NCBI GenBank assembly: GCA_018063145.1
Contig: JAGOQV010000004.1
Span: 1-40,824 of the forward strand
Source: Alphaproteobacteria bacterium
GTDB lineage: Bacteria > Pseudomonadota > Alphaproteobacteria > Micavibrionales > Micavibrionaceae
Direction of reading: 5' to 3'
Length of the DNA: 40,824 bases
Shown: positions 1-9,700 of the stretch, one piece after another
Layout: each line of letters opens with the position of its first letter
Position numbering within the stretch: the first letter of the stretch is position 1
Made by a program: the position numbers and the translations under genes
The notes under the pieces: model-generated
The model's database searches: none
What the model was told of the DNA's origin: nothing
Seen by the model: the letters and a program-made list of their open reading frames with translations, nothing else

Positions 1-1283
1 ATGATCGCTGGGAGCCTGACATATGGCGCGCCGATCTTGTTGGCGAGAGATTGTCGATGTGGCTTGTTTTGTTTGATTTCTTCTGTGGCAGTGCTGATGA
101 AGACTTTCAACAGAAATATTTTTCTTCGCTGGTTCGTCAAGCTCGCCACCTTTCGCGTAACTTGCCTGGAGCCTTGACGGGGATACCTCTTTTGCGAGCG
201 GCCAAGGGTTTGGTGTATGCTGGGCTTTCTCTTCCCGGGCGGGATGCATGGGTTTTACAGGGATTCCAAATCATCTTGCCTGAAATTCCCAAGCAGCTTC
301 TTGAGGATGGAAGCCATATTTCGCGGTCTCCTGAGCAGCTGGCCGAATTTTGCCAAATATTACTCGATTTACGGTATGCCCTGAATCGTTCGAACTTGCC
401 TGTGCCGGGCGTGATGAAGGAAGCCATTTTGCGTTCGGGGAATGCCTTGCGGTTTTTCCGCTATGCAGACAAAAAACTGGGATTATTCCATGGTGGGCAA
501 GAAGGAAATATTATTCGTCTTGATGCTATTCAAAGTCAAATCCCTGTTCCCGGGAAATCTCCGCGCTCCTTGTCTCAAGCGGGATTTGAAAGAGTGTCTT
601 TGGGGCGTGGTTTGCTTTTATTTGATTGTGGAATGCCTCTTCTATCTTCGTCTGACCAAACTGGCCATGCTTCGCCCTTGTCTTTTGAATTTGCCTTTGG
701 GAAGGAGCGCGTTTTTACCAATTGTGGTGGGCATCCCACAGTTCCCGAATGGAAGCAGGTTCTTCGCCATACTGCGGCACATAACGGTTTGACCATTGAT
801 GGGCGGTCTGTATGCGATTTTGAGTCCAACGGTTCTCTTGGGCGAGGAAAGGATCCGAGTGTTTGCTCTCGTACGGAAACACGGGATTCTTGCTTGCTGG
901 ATGCCTCTTGGCAAATTCCTTGTGGTATTACACATAGGCGGAGGTTGTACCTGTCTGACCAAGGGCACGACTTGCGTGGGGAAGAAACTTTGACAGTCAA
1001 ATCTGGAGAAGAAATTTCTGAAGAAGCTGCACGGGCTGTTGCTGTTCGGTTTCACCTCCATCCTCGGGTTCTCTTGTCGCTAAATAAGGAAGGGCAAGAA
1101 ATTTCTTTGCGCCTGCCAGGTGGAATGGGGTGGAAGTTCTATGCTGTAGGGGGAACAATCTCGCTTGAGAATAGTGTTTATTTGGGAAGCGGAGCGAAGC
1201 CTCAAAAAACATGGCAAATCGTGATAAGAAGCGATTTGAAAGCCAAGGATCTTCAAATTAAATGGGCCTTGCAGCGCGAGTAG
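1..1283 (+). CDS. Heparinase II/III family protein, 3' part
   Basis: The frame is open from base 3 with no stop before 1283, so this gene begins upstream of the window. The TTG at 51 is internal: the preceding codons read DRWEPDIWRADLVGERLS and run straight into MWLVLFDFF, the W.PD....RL..WL pattern usual near the N terminus of these proteins. The C-terminal half (about residue 170 of the visible part onward) carries the heparinase II/III-like beta domain, with FDCG, SFEFAFG, TNCGG and TAAHNGLTIDG. Family members are polysaccharide lyase-like proteins. In alphaproteobacteria a copy often lies beside rsmB, as here, and its substrate there is not established. It ends 95 bases before rsmB. The family call is fairly secure; true lyase activity is not. 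Confidence 0.85.
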   Translation, partial: DRWEPDIWRADLVGERLSMWLVLFDFFCGSADEDFQQKYFSSLVRQARHLSRNLPGALTGIPLLRAAKGLVYAGLSLPGRDAWVLQGFQIILPEIPKQLLEDGSHISRSPEQLAEFCQILLDLRYALNRSNLPVPGVMKEAILRSGNALRFFRYADKKLGLFHGGQEGNIIRLDAIQSQIPVPGKSPRSLSQAGFERVSLGRGLLLFDCGMPLLSSSDQTGHASPLSFEFAFGKERVFTNCGGHPTVPEWKQVLRHTAAHNGLTIDGRSVCDFESNGSLGRGKDPSVCSRTETRDSCLLDASWQIPCGITHRRRLYLSDQGHDLRGEETLTVKSGEEISEEAARAVAVRFHLHPRVLLSLNKEGQEISLRLPGGMGWKFYAVGGTISLENSVYLGSGAKPQKTWQIVIRSDLKAKDLQIKWALQRE

Positions 1284-1378
1284 AGCAACGCGGGTTATCT
1301 CGTTTAGCTATAATACAATTTTTTCCTACTATGCCAGCAATTTACAGGCGAATAAATTTGCGGTAAAACAAAAAGGTA

Positions 1379-2743
1379 ATGACTCAAGAACCTTTGACCC
1401 CTTCCTCTGATCTCCTTGACGCTTCTGTGCCAGCTGGCGAGATGTTACAGGCTCGAAAAGTAGCTTTGCGGCTGCTTCAGCAGCTTTTTATCAAAAAACA
1501 TAATTTAGATCAGGTGTTTGAGGAAAGTCGGGACTACGCCGAACTGAACCAGAGGGATCGCGCTTTTGTTAAAATGATGGTGACCACGACCATTCGTCGG
1601 CTTGGCCAAATTGACGATTTAATCCGCCGCGCTTTGTCTCGTCCTGACCAACCCCTCAGTCCCCCGATCCTTGAATATATTATGCGGCTGGGTGTTGCCC
1701 AGTTGATTTTTATGCACGTTCCCGATCATGCGGCAGTGAACACGTCGGTTCAACTGGTTGAAAGCGAAGGTCACACGCGGATGAAGGGGTTTGTCAACGC
1801 TATCTTGCGCCGCGTAGCGGCTGAAGGTAAGAATTGGACCACACGCCAAGATGTTGCTAGGCTGGGAACTCCTGAATGGTTGCTCAAAATCTGGATTGCT
1901 GATTTCGGGCTCAAACACGCGATAGATATTTCTCTTGCCAATTTGAATGAACCCCCACTTGATTTGACTCTCAAACATCCTGAACAAGCTGCGCATTGGG
2001 CGGAACTCTTGCAGGCACAGATTTTACCAACTGGGACTTTGCGTTTGACCAATGCAAAAATGGTTCAGGATTTGCCCGGGTTCGAAGATGGGATGTGGTG
2101 GGTTCAAGATGCTTCGGCGGCCATTCCAGCACGGTTGTTTGGAAATATTGAAGGGCAAGTGGTGGTAGATTTATGTGCGGCCCCGGGCGGAAAAACATCG
2201 CAGCTTGCAGCTCAAGGAGCGCAGGTTGTCTCGGTGGATCGTTCTGCCTTGCGCGTTACCCGATTGCAGGAAAATATGCGCCGATTGCGTCTTGATCGCG
2301 CAGTGCGAACTGAAATTGCAGATGCAGCCGTTTGGAAGCCTCGTGAACAAGTCCCTTTTGTTCTGCTTGATGCGCCTTGTTCTGCAACGGGGACTATTCG
2401 TCGCAATCCTGATGTTCCTTGGCTTAAATCTCCATCGGATATGACATCCTTGGTTGATTTACAAGCGAGGCTGCTTGATAACGCTATTTCCATGCTCGCC
2501 CCTGATGGAATCCTCATTTACTGCACATGTTCTTTGCAAAAAGACGAAGGGGAGCGCCAGATCGAACGGATTCTCTTCGAACACCGCAATCTTGAACGGG
2601 TTCCTGTTCGCGCTGCAGAACTGGGAGGAATCGGGGATATTGTTGCTCCGAATGGCGATGTTCGGGTCTTTCCCTCTCATCTTGGGGCTCTTGGGGGAAT
2701 GGATGGTTTCTTTGTCTCTCGTCTTCGCAAGAGATCTGGATAG
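1379..2743 (+). CDS. rsmB: 16S rRNA m5C967 methyltransferase RsmB
   Basis: The 454-residue product has an N-terminal NusB-like helical RNA-binding domain (roughly 20-160) and a C-terminal Rossmann methyltransferase. The SAM loop reads DLCAAPGGKTSQLA. Motif IV is LDAPCSATG (Cys334) and motif VI is YCTCS (Cys384); the 50-residue spacing between these two cysteines matches the release and nucleophile cysteines of the family. The enzyme methylates C967 of 16S rRNA in the cytoplasm with S-adenosylmethionine. An AAGG lies only 2 bases before the ATG, an unusually tight ribosome site, and the next in-frame Met (1442) has no better one. The gene lies downstream of the heparinase-like gene in the same direction and converges with the LOG gene. 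Confidence 0.95.
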   Translation: MTQEPLTPSSDLLDASVPAGEMLQARKVALRLLQQLFIKKHNLDQVFEESRDYAELNQRDRAFVKMMVTTTIRRLGQIDDLIRRALSRPDQPLSPPILEYIMRLGVAQLIFMHVPDHAAVNTSVQLVESEGHTRMKGFVNAILRRVAAEGKNWTTRQDVARLGTPEWLLKIWIADFGLKHAIDISLANLNEPPLDLTLKHPEQAAHWAELLQAQILPTGTLRLTNAKMVQDLPGFEDGMWWVQDASAAIPARLFGNIEGQVVVDLCAAPGGKTSQLAAQGAQVVSVDRSALRVTRLQENMRRLRLDRAVRTEIADAAVWKPREQVPFVLLDAPCSATGTIRRNPDVPWLKSPSDMTSLVDLQARLLDNAISMLAPDGILIYCTCSLQKDEGERQIERILFEHRNLERVPVRAAELGGIGDIVAPNGDVRVFPSHLGALGGMDGFFVSRLRKRSG

Positions 2744-2762
2744 ATATTACGCCGCTTTGCCC

Positions 2763-3359
2763 TCAACTCTCAAAAAAACGATCAAGGGCGGCAATCAGCT
2801 CATCGGTCGTGTTGTAGAAATATAAAGTTGCAATCTTTTGAGGGATCAAGAATCCTTCTCGTTCCATCTGTTCGAGTTGTTCAATTGTTGCATCATAGTA
2901 ATAGTTGAGATTCAAAACAAAAATGGGACGAATGGCGTATTCAATTGAGTTCGTCGGATCGTTGTCGGCGGGAACGTAGTCTTGTTCAATGGTTTCATAA
3001 ATTTCATCTAGTGTTCCAATCCCGCCTGGCATGACGATGAAGGCATCGGCTCCTTCGAGGAGCATTTGTTTTCGCTCAGTCAAGGTCTCGGTGATCGTGA
3101 ATTCAATCCCTAGTTTTTCAGGTTCGTTGATGTTGATGAATTTTTTGGGAACATAGCCAAAGATTTGCGCTCCACTGCCTGTTTTAATGGCGGCTTCTTT
3201 GACGGAGGCGCAGTAGGCTCCCATCAATCCGCGCCGTGATCCTCCAAATTTTGTGATGCATTTGCGGGATCCGATATAGTTTCCAACAGCTTTGGCAGCG
3301 TCCACATAGGATGGGTTTCCGCCAGAATGCGCCCCAGAGAAGTAGGTGATAACTTTCAT
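2763..3359 (-). CDS. LOG family protein (cytokinin riboside 5'-monophosphate phosphoribohydrolase-like)
   Basis: The 198-residue protein has the Rossmann-like lysine decarboxylase-like/LOG fold. Diagnostic motifs are GGSRRGLMG near residue 40, a variant of the usual GGG..GLMG, and MPGGIGTLDEIYE near residue 110, matching PGG.GT..E. Proteins of this family hydrolyse nucleoside 5'-monophosphates such as N6-modified AMP to free base plus ribose 5-phosphate; the old annotation lysine decarboxylase is misleading. The length is close to bacterial LOGs (about 190-200). It converges on rsmB with a 19-base gap. The small exported-protein gene lies directly upstream on the same strand, so the two may be cotranscribed. 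Confidence 0.85.
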   Translation of the reverse strand: MKVITYFSGAHSGGNPSYVDAAKAVGNYIGSRKCITKFGGSRRGLMGAYCASVKEAAIKTGSGAQIFGYVPKKFININEPEKLGIEFTITETLTERKQMLLEGADAFIVMPGGIGTLDEIYETIEQDYVPADNDPTNSIEYAIRPIFVLNLNYYYDATIEQLEQMEREGFLIPQKIATLYFYNTTDELIAALDRFFES

Positions 3360-3388
3360 AGCAAACCTTTGAGAAAGTTCTTTGGACG

Positions 3389-3862
3389 CTATTGCAAAAC
3401 CAGACCAGTTTTTGAATAGGACCCAATAATTTTTCCGGTTTCTGGATCGTTCACATAGAACATTCCTGGCCGCTTGGCAGTGACTTGATACACATAATCG
3501 AGAGTTTCCATCACGCGCCGCTTATCAAGTCCGGACAAGTGGTAGAAATTTGGACCAACATCAACTGCAGGCACATCGTCACAGCGAACATATTGTTTTT
3601 GGAGAATGCCAACTGTTACCCATTTCGAGATGAGATCAGTTCCGCGCCCAGTATCCATAGATACCCAGTCTTCGGGTTTCCACGCGACTCCGCTCCACTG
3701 CGTGTTATGCGGTTCTGTCCCGTTGTCGTAATAGGGAATAAAGTCTTGGTTCTCCCAGTGGCTGGACCACCACCAAAAACTAAAGAATTTTGGCCCCGCC
3801 TGTGCCGCCGAGGGCATCAAGAGGGTACACAGCAGAAGGAAAACGAGGGAAAATTTGGTCAT
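3389..3862 (-). CDS. Small exported protein of unknown function
   Basis: I do not recognise the family. The product begins MTKFSLVFLLLCTLLMPSAAQA, a clear Sec signal peptide with an AQA cleavage site, giving a mature periplasmic protein of about 135 residues. The mature part is Trp/Tyr-rich at its start (FFSFWWWSSHW), holds one cysteine, and ends with a segment (about 120-157) that reads like a small beta domain: MFYVNDPETGKIIGSYS. An in-frame ATG three codons upstream (3871) is an alternative start, but 3862 gives the better signal peptide. It lies 29 bases upstream of the LOG gene on the same strand and is divergent from the FlgC-like gene. Confidence 0.7.
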   Translation of the reverse strand: MTKFSLVFLLLCTLLMPSAAQAGPKFFSFWWWSSHWENQDFIPYYDNGTEPHNTQWSGVAWKPEDWVSMDTGRGTDLISKWVTVGILQKQYVRCDDVPAVDVGPNFYHLSGLDKRRVMETLDYVYQVTAKRPGMFYVNDPETGKIIGSYSKTGLVLQ

Positions 3863-3913
3863 AAGGCACATCCATAAAATCTTTCTTAATCTATCCTATG
3901 ATATATTAAGAAA

Positions 3914-4315
3914 ATGATAAACACGATTTCTACATCTGTTTCAGGTTTGATGGCGGCGGGCAAGAAAATGTCTGTCGCGGCAAACAATATAGCAAATGTT
4001 TCGACGGTGGGGTCTTTGGACCCATCTGCGCCGGAGCAGCCTTATCACGCTTTGACCACCGTTGACCAATCTACGGCCGGAGGAGGGGTGCAAACGGTAT
4101 CGTTAGAGAGAAACCCGCCATTTTTCCCCATTTATTCGCCAGATTCTCCGTTTGCGGATGCCGAAGGGCTGGTTGGGGCTCCGAATGTCAATCTGGATGA
4201 GGAACTCACAAAGACGATCCTTGCCAAGCAATCCTACACGGCGAATGCTAAGGTTATCGGCATGAGTCAACGGATGCACGAGTCTTTGATGGATGCCATC
4301 GACCAAAAGGTTTGA
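3914..4315 (+). CDS. FlgC-like flagellar basal-body rod protein, stand-alone
   Basis: At 133 residues this has both ends of the flagellar rod/hook family and little between. The N terminus (1-30) reads MINTISTSVSGLMAAGKKMS followed by VAANNIANVSTVGS, the heptad helix with the ANNIAN signature. The C terminus (about 85-133) reads PNVNLDEELTKTILAKQSYT and ends in a helix that would pair with it. FDSPFADAEG-type sequence (here PDSPFADAEG) is typical of FlgC. The length fits FlgC (about 135). No other flagellar gene is in the window, so it may be a dispersed rod gene or a paralogue with another job. It is divergent from 3862 and converges on the DMT permease gene with a 3-base gap. Confidence 0.75.
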   Translation: MINTISTSVSGLMAAGKKMSVAANNIANVSTVGSLDPSAPEQPYHALTTVDQSTAGGGVQTVSLERNPPFFPIYSPDSPFADAEGLVGAPNVNLDEELTKTILAKQSYTANAKVIGMSQRMHESLMDAIDQKV

Positions 4316-4318
4316 TGG

Positions 4319-5200
4319 TTACAGCGTCGAGAGCAAAAGCCCTACAGCTCCCAGCATGATGAGAAACCCTGGAATTGGGGCTGATTCGTCGGGTTCCCGC
4401 CGCAAGTAGTTGAGGCCATATAACCACATGGGGGTTAAGGCCAGAAAAATTCCAGGCAAAGTTGGGTTTGGGGCACCAGAGAGAGCAAAAACTCCGGCAA
4501 GAAATCGTGCGGCACTCCAGAAACCACACCAAAATCCGCCCCACAGCAAACGCAGATCGGTAAATTTCATAGGCCGACCTCCTGCTGGAACAGGGATGGC
4601 CGCTATCCAAGCCACGCCGGCGGTTACCACCATGGACAAGAAAGAAAAGGCAACGGCAAGGGCGTAGATATTATAGGCCCCGCCCATAGCCCATTTGGTC
4701 AAGGCATCAACTGCACCAAGGGCCAGTCCGAGCGGGAGGACAATCATAAAGCTTTCCCATCCGGCATCGTTCTCCCGAACTTTCTGAAGGGCGAGGCAAA
4801 TGGTCAAAGCTGAAATGATTGCCAACAAGATTTTGAAGGGAGATTCCGTCAGGACGGGACGTTCTTCCGGCATCATCAGCCACCAAAGAACATAAGATCC
4901 AATGGCCGCAAGCGGTAGAACCATGCTGGTGACCCGTCCAGTTCGCCGCGCAGCTAGCCAGAAAAACATGACCATGCCTCCGCCGGACACGATGCCGCTC
5001 AGGGCCGCGACAACGTAGAACCCTATATTTTCAGAGATAGAGGGCCATATCATAAAAGGAAAAGCTGCTGAAAATAGAAGAGCTCCAAAAGTGGACCTCC
5101 ACGCATTGAGCATCTGGGCATCCAGACGGTATTTTTTATTGCTTTCAGCCAGAACGGCGGCAAACAAACTGGACAGCAAAGCCCAAATAACCCAACTCAT
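4319..5200 (-). CDS. DMT-superfamily (EamA-like) permease
   Basis: The 293-residue protein is almost entirely hydrophobic, with about ten predicted membrane spans in two five-helix halves, as in drug/metabolite transporters. It opens MSWVIWALLSSLFAAVLAES followed by NKKY, resembling the first EamA helix. The start has an AAGG about five bases upstream. The substrate cannot be read from the sequence. It follows nhaD on the same strand with an 11-base gap, so the two are very probably one transcription unit. The 3' end converges on the FlgC-like gene. Confidence 0.75.
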   Translation of the reverse strand: MSWVIWALLSSLFAAVLAESNKKYRLDAQMLNAWRSTFGALLFSAAFPFMIWPSISENIGFYVVAALSGIVSGGGMVMFFWLAARRTGRVTSMVLPLAAIGSYVLWWLMMPEERPVLTESPFKILLAIISALTICLALQKVRENDAGWESFMIVLPLGLALGAVDALTKWAMGGAYNIYALAVAFSFLSMVVTAGVAWIAAIPVPAGGRPMKFTDLRLLWGGFWCGFWSAARFLAGVFALSGAPNPTLPGIFLALTPMWLYGLNYLRREPDESAPIPGFLIMLGAVGLLLSTL

Positions 5201-5211
5201 TTTAGCCTTTC

Positions 5212-6582
5212 TCAGCCATTAACGGCATAGTGAACGAGGATGGCGGCCGCATAGCCAAGCAATAAAACGGGGGTCCAGCGCAGATGCTGCAAGAAGGTAT
5301 ATTTCCCTTTAGACATACCCATTAAGGCCACACCGGCGGCGGAACCAATGGCTAGCAAGCTCCCACCTACTCCTAAAGTCAGAGTTAAGAGCTGCCAGTG
5401 AAATAGGTCCATTTCGGGTCTCATACTCAAAACGGCAAACATCAATGGGATGTTGTCAAATCCCGCCGAAAAAATACCAATGAGGATGTTAACTGGCCCC
5501 GGGCCAAACCCTTCGTATAAATAGCCTGAGGCAACTTCAAGATACCCGAGATAGCTGAGGCCACTAATACAAAAGATAATGCCGAAAAAGAACAACATCG
5601 TGTCCCACTCGGTGTCGTCCATTAAACGAAAGACGTCAAAATCGTCTTCGCGTAGACGGGCTTCCTTCTTGAGGAAATAGCCAAAGGTGAGAAGCATTCC
5701 AAGTCCAAGCATCATGCCTAGGAAGGCAGGCAAGGAGAAAACCTGTTCAAACAAAATGGCTAGACCAATAGTCAAAAACCCCAGAGCAATAATCCTTTTC
5801 GAGCCGATTTTCATCGGAACATCAAGAATAATCGGGGCGGGCTTCTCTTTGGGAATGAAGAAAGAGAGGATAAAAGCGGGAACCAGAAAACAGGCCAGAG
5901 AGGGCAAAAAGAGAGGAAGGAAATCAAGAAATTGAACCTTGCCTGATTGCCAGACCATCAAGGTGGTAATATCTCCGAACGGACTGAACGCCCCGCCTGC
6001 GTTTGCGCCGTTGACAACATTGATAAAACCCAAAGTCAGGAATCGTTTATTGTCTCCGGCGAGGGACAAGATAACGGATCCCATGACTAAAGATGTGGTC
6101 ATATTGTCCGCCAAAGGAGACAGGGCAAAGGCAATGGCACCAGTGATCCAGAAGAGTTGGCGATCTGAATAGGCGGCGCGGACAAGGCGAGAGCGCAGAG
6201 ATTCGAAAACTTGCCGTTCTTCTAGCGCACTGATATAGGTCATTGCCGCGAGCAAGAAAAGGAATAGGCTTCCGTATTCTTCAATCGTGGAGCCAACGGC
6301 GTTATGCAACTCTTCAGGGTCAATTCCAAGGTCGAAGTTAGCCCACGCGACAAGAGCCCAGATGAGGCCTGCTCCGATCAGGACAGGTTTTGATTTGCGC
6401 AGCTCGGTTTTTTCTTCGATGAAAACAAAAACATAGCAAAGCAAGAAAATGACAATGGCTAGCCACGCCGCTGGATGGGTCAGCATGGTAGGAAAACTGG
6501 CCCTCATTTCTGGTGCATCAAGGGATTCTGCCCAGCTGGAAAACGGAAAAAGGCACATCAGGGCAAAAATCAATTTATTCAT
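5212..6582 (-). CDS. nhaD: NhaD-type Na+/H+ antiporter
   Basis: The product exchanges sodium (or lithium) for protons across the inner membrane and belongs to the ion transporter superfamily. I place the start at 6582, giving 456 residues: MNKLIFALMCLFPFSSWAES is a signal-like first segment, and an AGGA lies 8 bases upstream. The open frame extends 38 codons further, but that part is polar and atypical. Visible family features are about a dozen membrane segments, SPFGDITTLMVWQSGKV near the middle and FSAGFDNIPLMFAVLSM in the C-terminal half, two re-entrant regions characteristic of NhaD. The DMT permease gene follows in the same direction. The giant gene starts divergently 200 bases away. Confidence 0.88.
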   Translation of the reverse strand: MNKLIFALMCLFPFSSWAESLDAPEMRASFPTMLTHPAAWLAIVIFLLCYVFVFIEEKTELRKSKPVLIGAGLIWALVAWANFDLGIDPEELHNAVGSTIEEYGSLFLFLLAAMTYISALEERQVFESLRSRLVRAAYSDRQLFWITGAIAFALSPLADNMTTSLVMGSVILSLAGDNKRFLTLGFINVVNGANAGGAFSPFGDITTLMVWQSGKVQFLDFLPLFLPSLACFLVPAFILSFFIPKEKPAPIILDVPMKIGSKRIIALGFLTIGLAILFEQVFSLPAFLGMMLGLGMLLTFGYFLKKEARLREDDFDVFRLMDDTEWDTMLFFFGIIFCISGLSYLGYLEVASGYLYEGFGPGPVNILIGIFSAGFDNIPLMFAVLSMRPEMDLFHWQLLTLTLGVGGSLLAIGSAAGVALMGMSKGKYTFLQHLRWTPVLLLGYAAAILVHYAVNG

Positions 6583-6755
6583 GTGAAAAGTCCTGAAAGG
6601 AGGGGACAAAGATAAGCACTGTGGGCAGTATACCCTGATTTTCAGAAAAAAACAGCCTGTAAGCGGCGGTTTATGGGCTTGAAACTTCCAAGACAATCCC
6701 AGTTATCATTAACATAAATATTTTTCTTGTAACTAGCCCCGCTTCTTTGTATTTC

Positions 6756-6761
6756 TATAAT
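6756..6761 (+). promoter_or_regulatory. Possible -10 element before the giant M48-ABC1 gene
   Basis: A consensus TATAAT lies 21 bases before the ATG at 6783. If it is a -10 element, transcription would begin near 6768, downstream of the alternative ATG at 6747 and upstream of the ATG at 6783. I do not see a good -35 at 16-18 bases, so this is weak on its own. Confidence 0.3.
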
Positions 6762-6782
6762 CAAAATACAGGAAATGTGAGC

Positions 6783-9700
6783 ATGGGCGGAATATACATA
6801 GAAGAAGATTTGCTTGTTAAATACAGCATTGTTGATAGCAAACTTCCAGAGGGCCAGAGAATTCATAACGCCTTACTTGCCAGAGCAAAAGCTTTGGCTG
6901 GGCGTTATATTGATTTTGATAAGACACCTGTTACTTTTCTTTTGTCTGACTCTGACGGCCCTAATGCTCTTTTTGCACCTGCTTTCGACCCCCAAAACAA
7001 GCCACGGTGCGAGGATGGAGAAACAGTTCGTTACATCAAAAATCCAATACCGACACCTGTTATTTGTACTACGCGGGGCTTGTTGGAAATGGTGGATAAC
7101 CAAGATCAGCTGGATTTTGTTTTGAGCCATGAACTGACGCACATGATGATGCGAGGATTTGGTATTCAACATAATTCAAAAGGAGAGGAAGGCATCGCAG
7201 ATTTGCACGCCGTTGATCTGGTGTACGATGCGGGAGGAGACCCTAAGCAAGCTCTCATCATGTCAGAAAAAATCTCTGCCTATGCCAAAGCAGAAAAAGA
7301 AAAGGGAGAAATGAGCGAGAGAAAATCAAGGAGAAAGAGAGAGGAGAAGGGTGTTGACTGGTCCTCAATTCTTGATGTTCATATGAGTGATAAAAATAGA
7401 AACGCTGGGATTGAAGCTTCACTGACTAGGCTATCTCACCTTATTGACGAACGTCAACCAACAGCAATTGATAAGGAAGTTTTCTCTGCTCATTACAATG
7501 ATCCAATTGACGAATTTCTTGATGCTCATAACTACAAAAAGAGAACCCCCCTCGGTAAACTAAAGCTTCTCGTCGATTGTATCGATCATCTTTCTGCTCC
7601 AGTTTCTCCTGAGGAATATTTTCAGGATCAGGGTGTTTGGTTAGGTACAGAATTTACCGACCCAGATCTTCTAGCACAGGAGCAAGAGAGAAAGATTCAG
7701 GCATACACAGCAGCCAACCGCGACAGATATTATAAAGGGCCTGTTGTTAGAAAGAAGTATCAGCAGAAAATTGCATACCTTGCTGAATCAATTATTGACG
7801 AGGTGGAAAGCGAAAGGGAAAAAAAAGGTAAACGTTTAGGGCCAGTTGAAGTTAACGCGATAGATCTGAACGTCTATCTGCAGAATAGAGCTTACCAACA
7901 TATTACAAGGCATGGTTACCCAGAAGTAGGGGACCTTAATTATTTTGAGGCGAGCGGGATACTATACAGCTATTTCTTTACACTCTTTCGTATGAATAGT
8001 CGCCGTTGGGACCAAAAACGCGATCGGGAAGCATCCGCTAAAAGTTGCCCACGCATTGAAATTGATATTGAGGAATCCAAGGCAAAAGTTAGATCCGCCA
8101 AATCTGCAGAAGAGTTTAGAGTGGCCGTCGATGATTTCAGGCGGTTGCGTGGAATGCTGCGTGACATGAGAGATAGTCTATACGGCTATAATAATAGTGG
8201 AGACAAGTTTAATAACTTAACAGATATTGGTAGGTTATCGTTTCGTGATTCAATCCGCGAAACCCCTATTTACGGTGAGCTTGAGGTTGGAAGAATCGTT
8301 CCTTGGAATAATTTGGTTGCGATTGCAAAGGTAGATGCGGAAACAAAAGACTATATTGTCAAATTCTTGTCCGAAAATGGCATTGAAGACCTAAGAATTA
8401 CGCATAATTTGCCCTATATTTGTATCGAAGAAAACAAGCATTACGCTGTTGATGCGGAGGGAAGAGTTTCTAGGGAAGGTGTTCCCGATTATGAAGTCAG
8501 CTTTGCAAAAGATCGTGATGTGGTTCTGGCTGCGTATGATTATATCGAGTCTTACTTTGACGCTGAAGTCGGCCTCATTGAAAAAACTTGTTTAGAAGCT
8601 GCAAGTATAAACGATCAGGATTTTAAGGTAGATGAAACTCTGAGTGAGAAATTTGGTCGAGTAACTGTAGCGCAGAAAATAACTCACGATTTTGTTGCTA
8701 TGTTTAATGCTCTCCCAGAAAACCAAGAAGAAGAGAGAGTCTTTGGAGCAGACCAAGATTCGCTTTCCTTGATACCTGGAGGTTTTCGCAGGGAGCATCG
8801 GATACCCGGGTCAGATGAGGATGGACGGTTAGAAATTAACCACAAACTTTTCAGATTTAACAATCCAATTTTTCAGGAGAGATTTGGAGAGGGATATCGG
8901 GAAAAACTGGTTGCAAGAAAAAATGCGCAGCAGAAAAAAATGTTCGAGACCGCCGTTGTTATCCTTGAAAAATCGGTTGATCTATGGCTTGAAGCTGCTC
9001 CTAAATATGAAGTCTTAAAAGAGAGAGTAACCGCATTACAAAGAGATGTATTGGGTACACCAAGAGAAGAAAAAGAAGTAAGGGCGGCAAAACAAGAATC
9101 TTTGAATGATCTACAAAAGGAATATGAATTTTATTCATCGAAAAGAGAATTGGCAGAAACCTTGGTTTTTAACTTCCTTTTCGGTGTTATTGGAAAAGAC
9201 AGAAGTTGGCATCATCTCCGGAGACTAACAGATGAGCAAAACCACGCGTTTGCTGAATTTGCAGTGAGGGACGAGAAGGGGGCCATTCTCCAAATCTTTG
9301 GTGCAAATAGGTATGAACAATTCTGTGACCGCCTTGGCATTTTAGAAGAACAAACTGCGTGCGTAATATCGGGCAATTACGCCTTAACAGAGGCCATGCA
9401 AGCTGTGGCGGATAAGTATTGGTTCTGCCGTTCTGTAACCGCAGATGATCTGAATGATTTTGTGCGAAAGGGTGAGTCAGAGAAAGAGAGCAGATATGTC
9501 TGGTATCTTCATATCTTTGATACAATCAGGTATCTGGAGAATAGTTCAAACATCAATATACAAAGCTTGTTGTTCTCTTTGACAAAAATATTTGAGGATA
9601 GAGCGAGATATGATTCTGAACCTGATCCTACCGCCACTGCGCGGTATGAGAATTATAAGAAACTGGTTACAGAGAGTGCTTTAATTCCCCTCGTATCTAA

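Noticed and set aside
51..60. Gene start at TTG 51 for the heparinase-like protein
   Set aside because: The frame is open to base 3 and the codons before 51 continue the conserved N-terminal pattern, so the gene begins outside the window.
6583..6696. 38-codon N-terminal extension of NhaD
   Set aside because: The extension is polar and lacks a ribosome site, while 6582 has AGGA 8 bases upstream and begins a hydrophobic segment.
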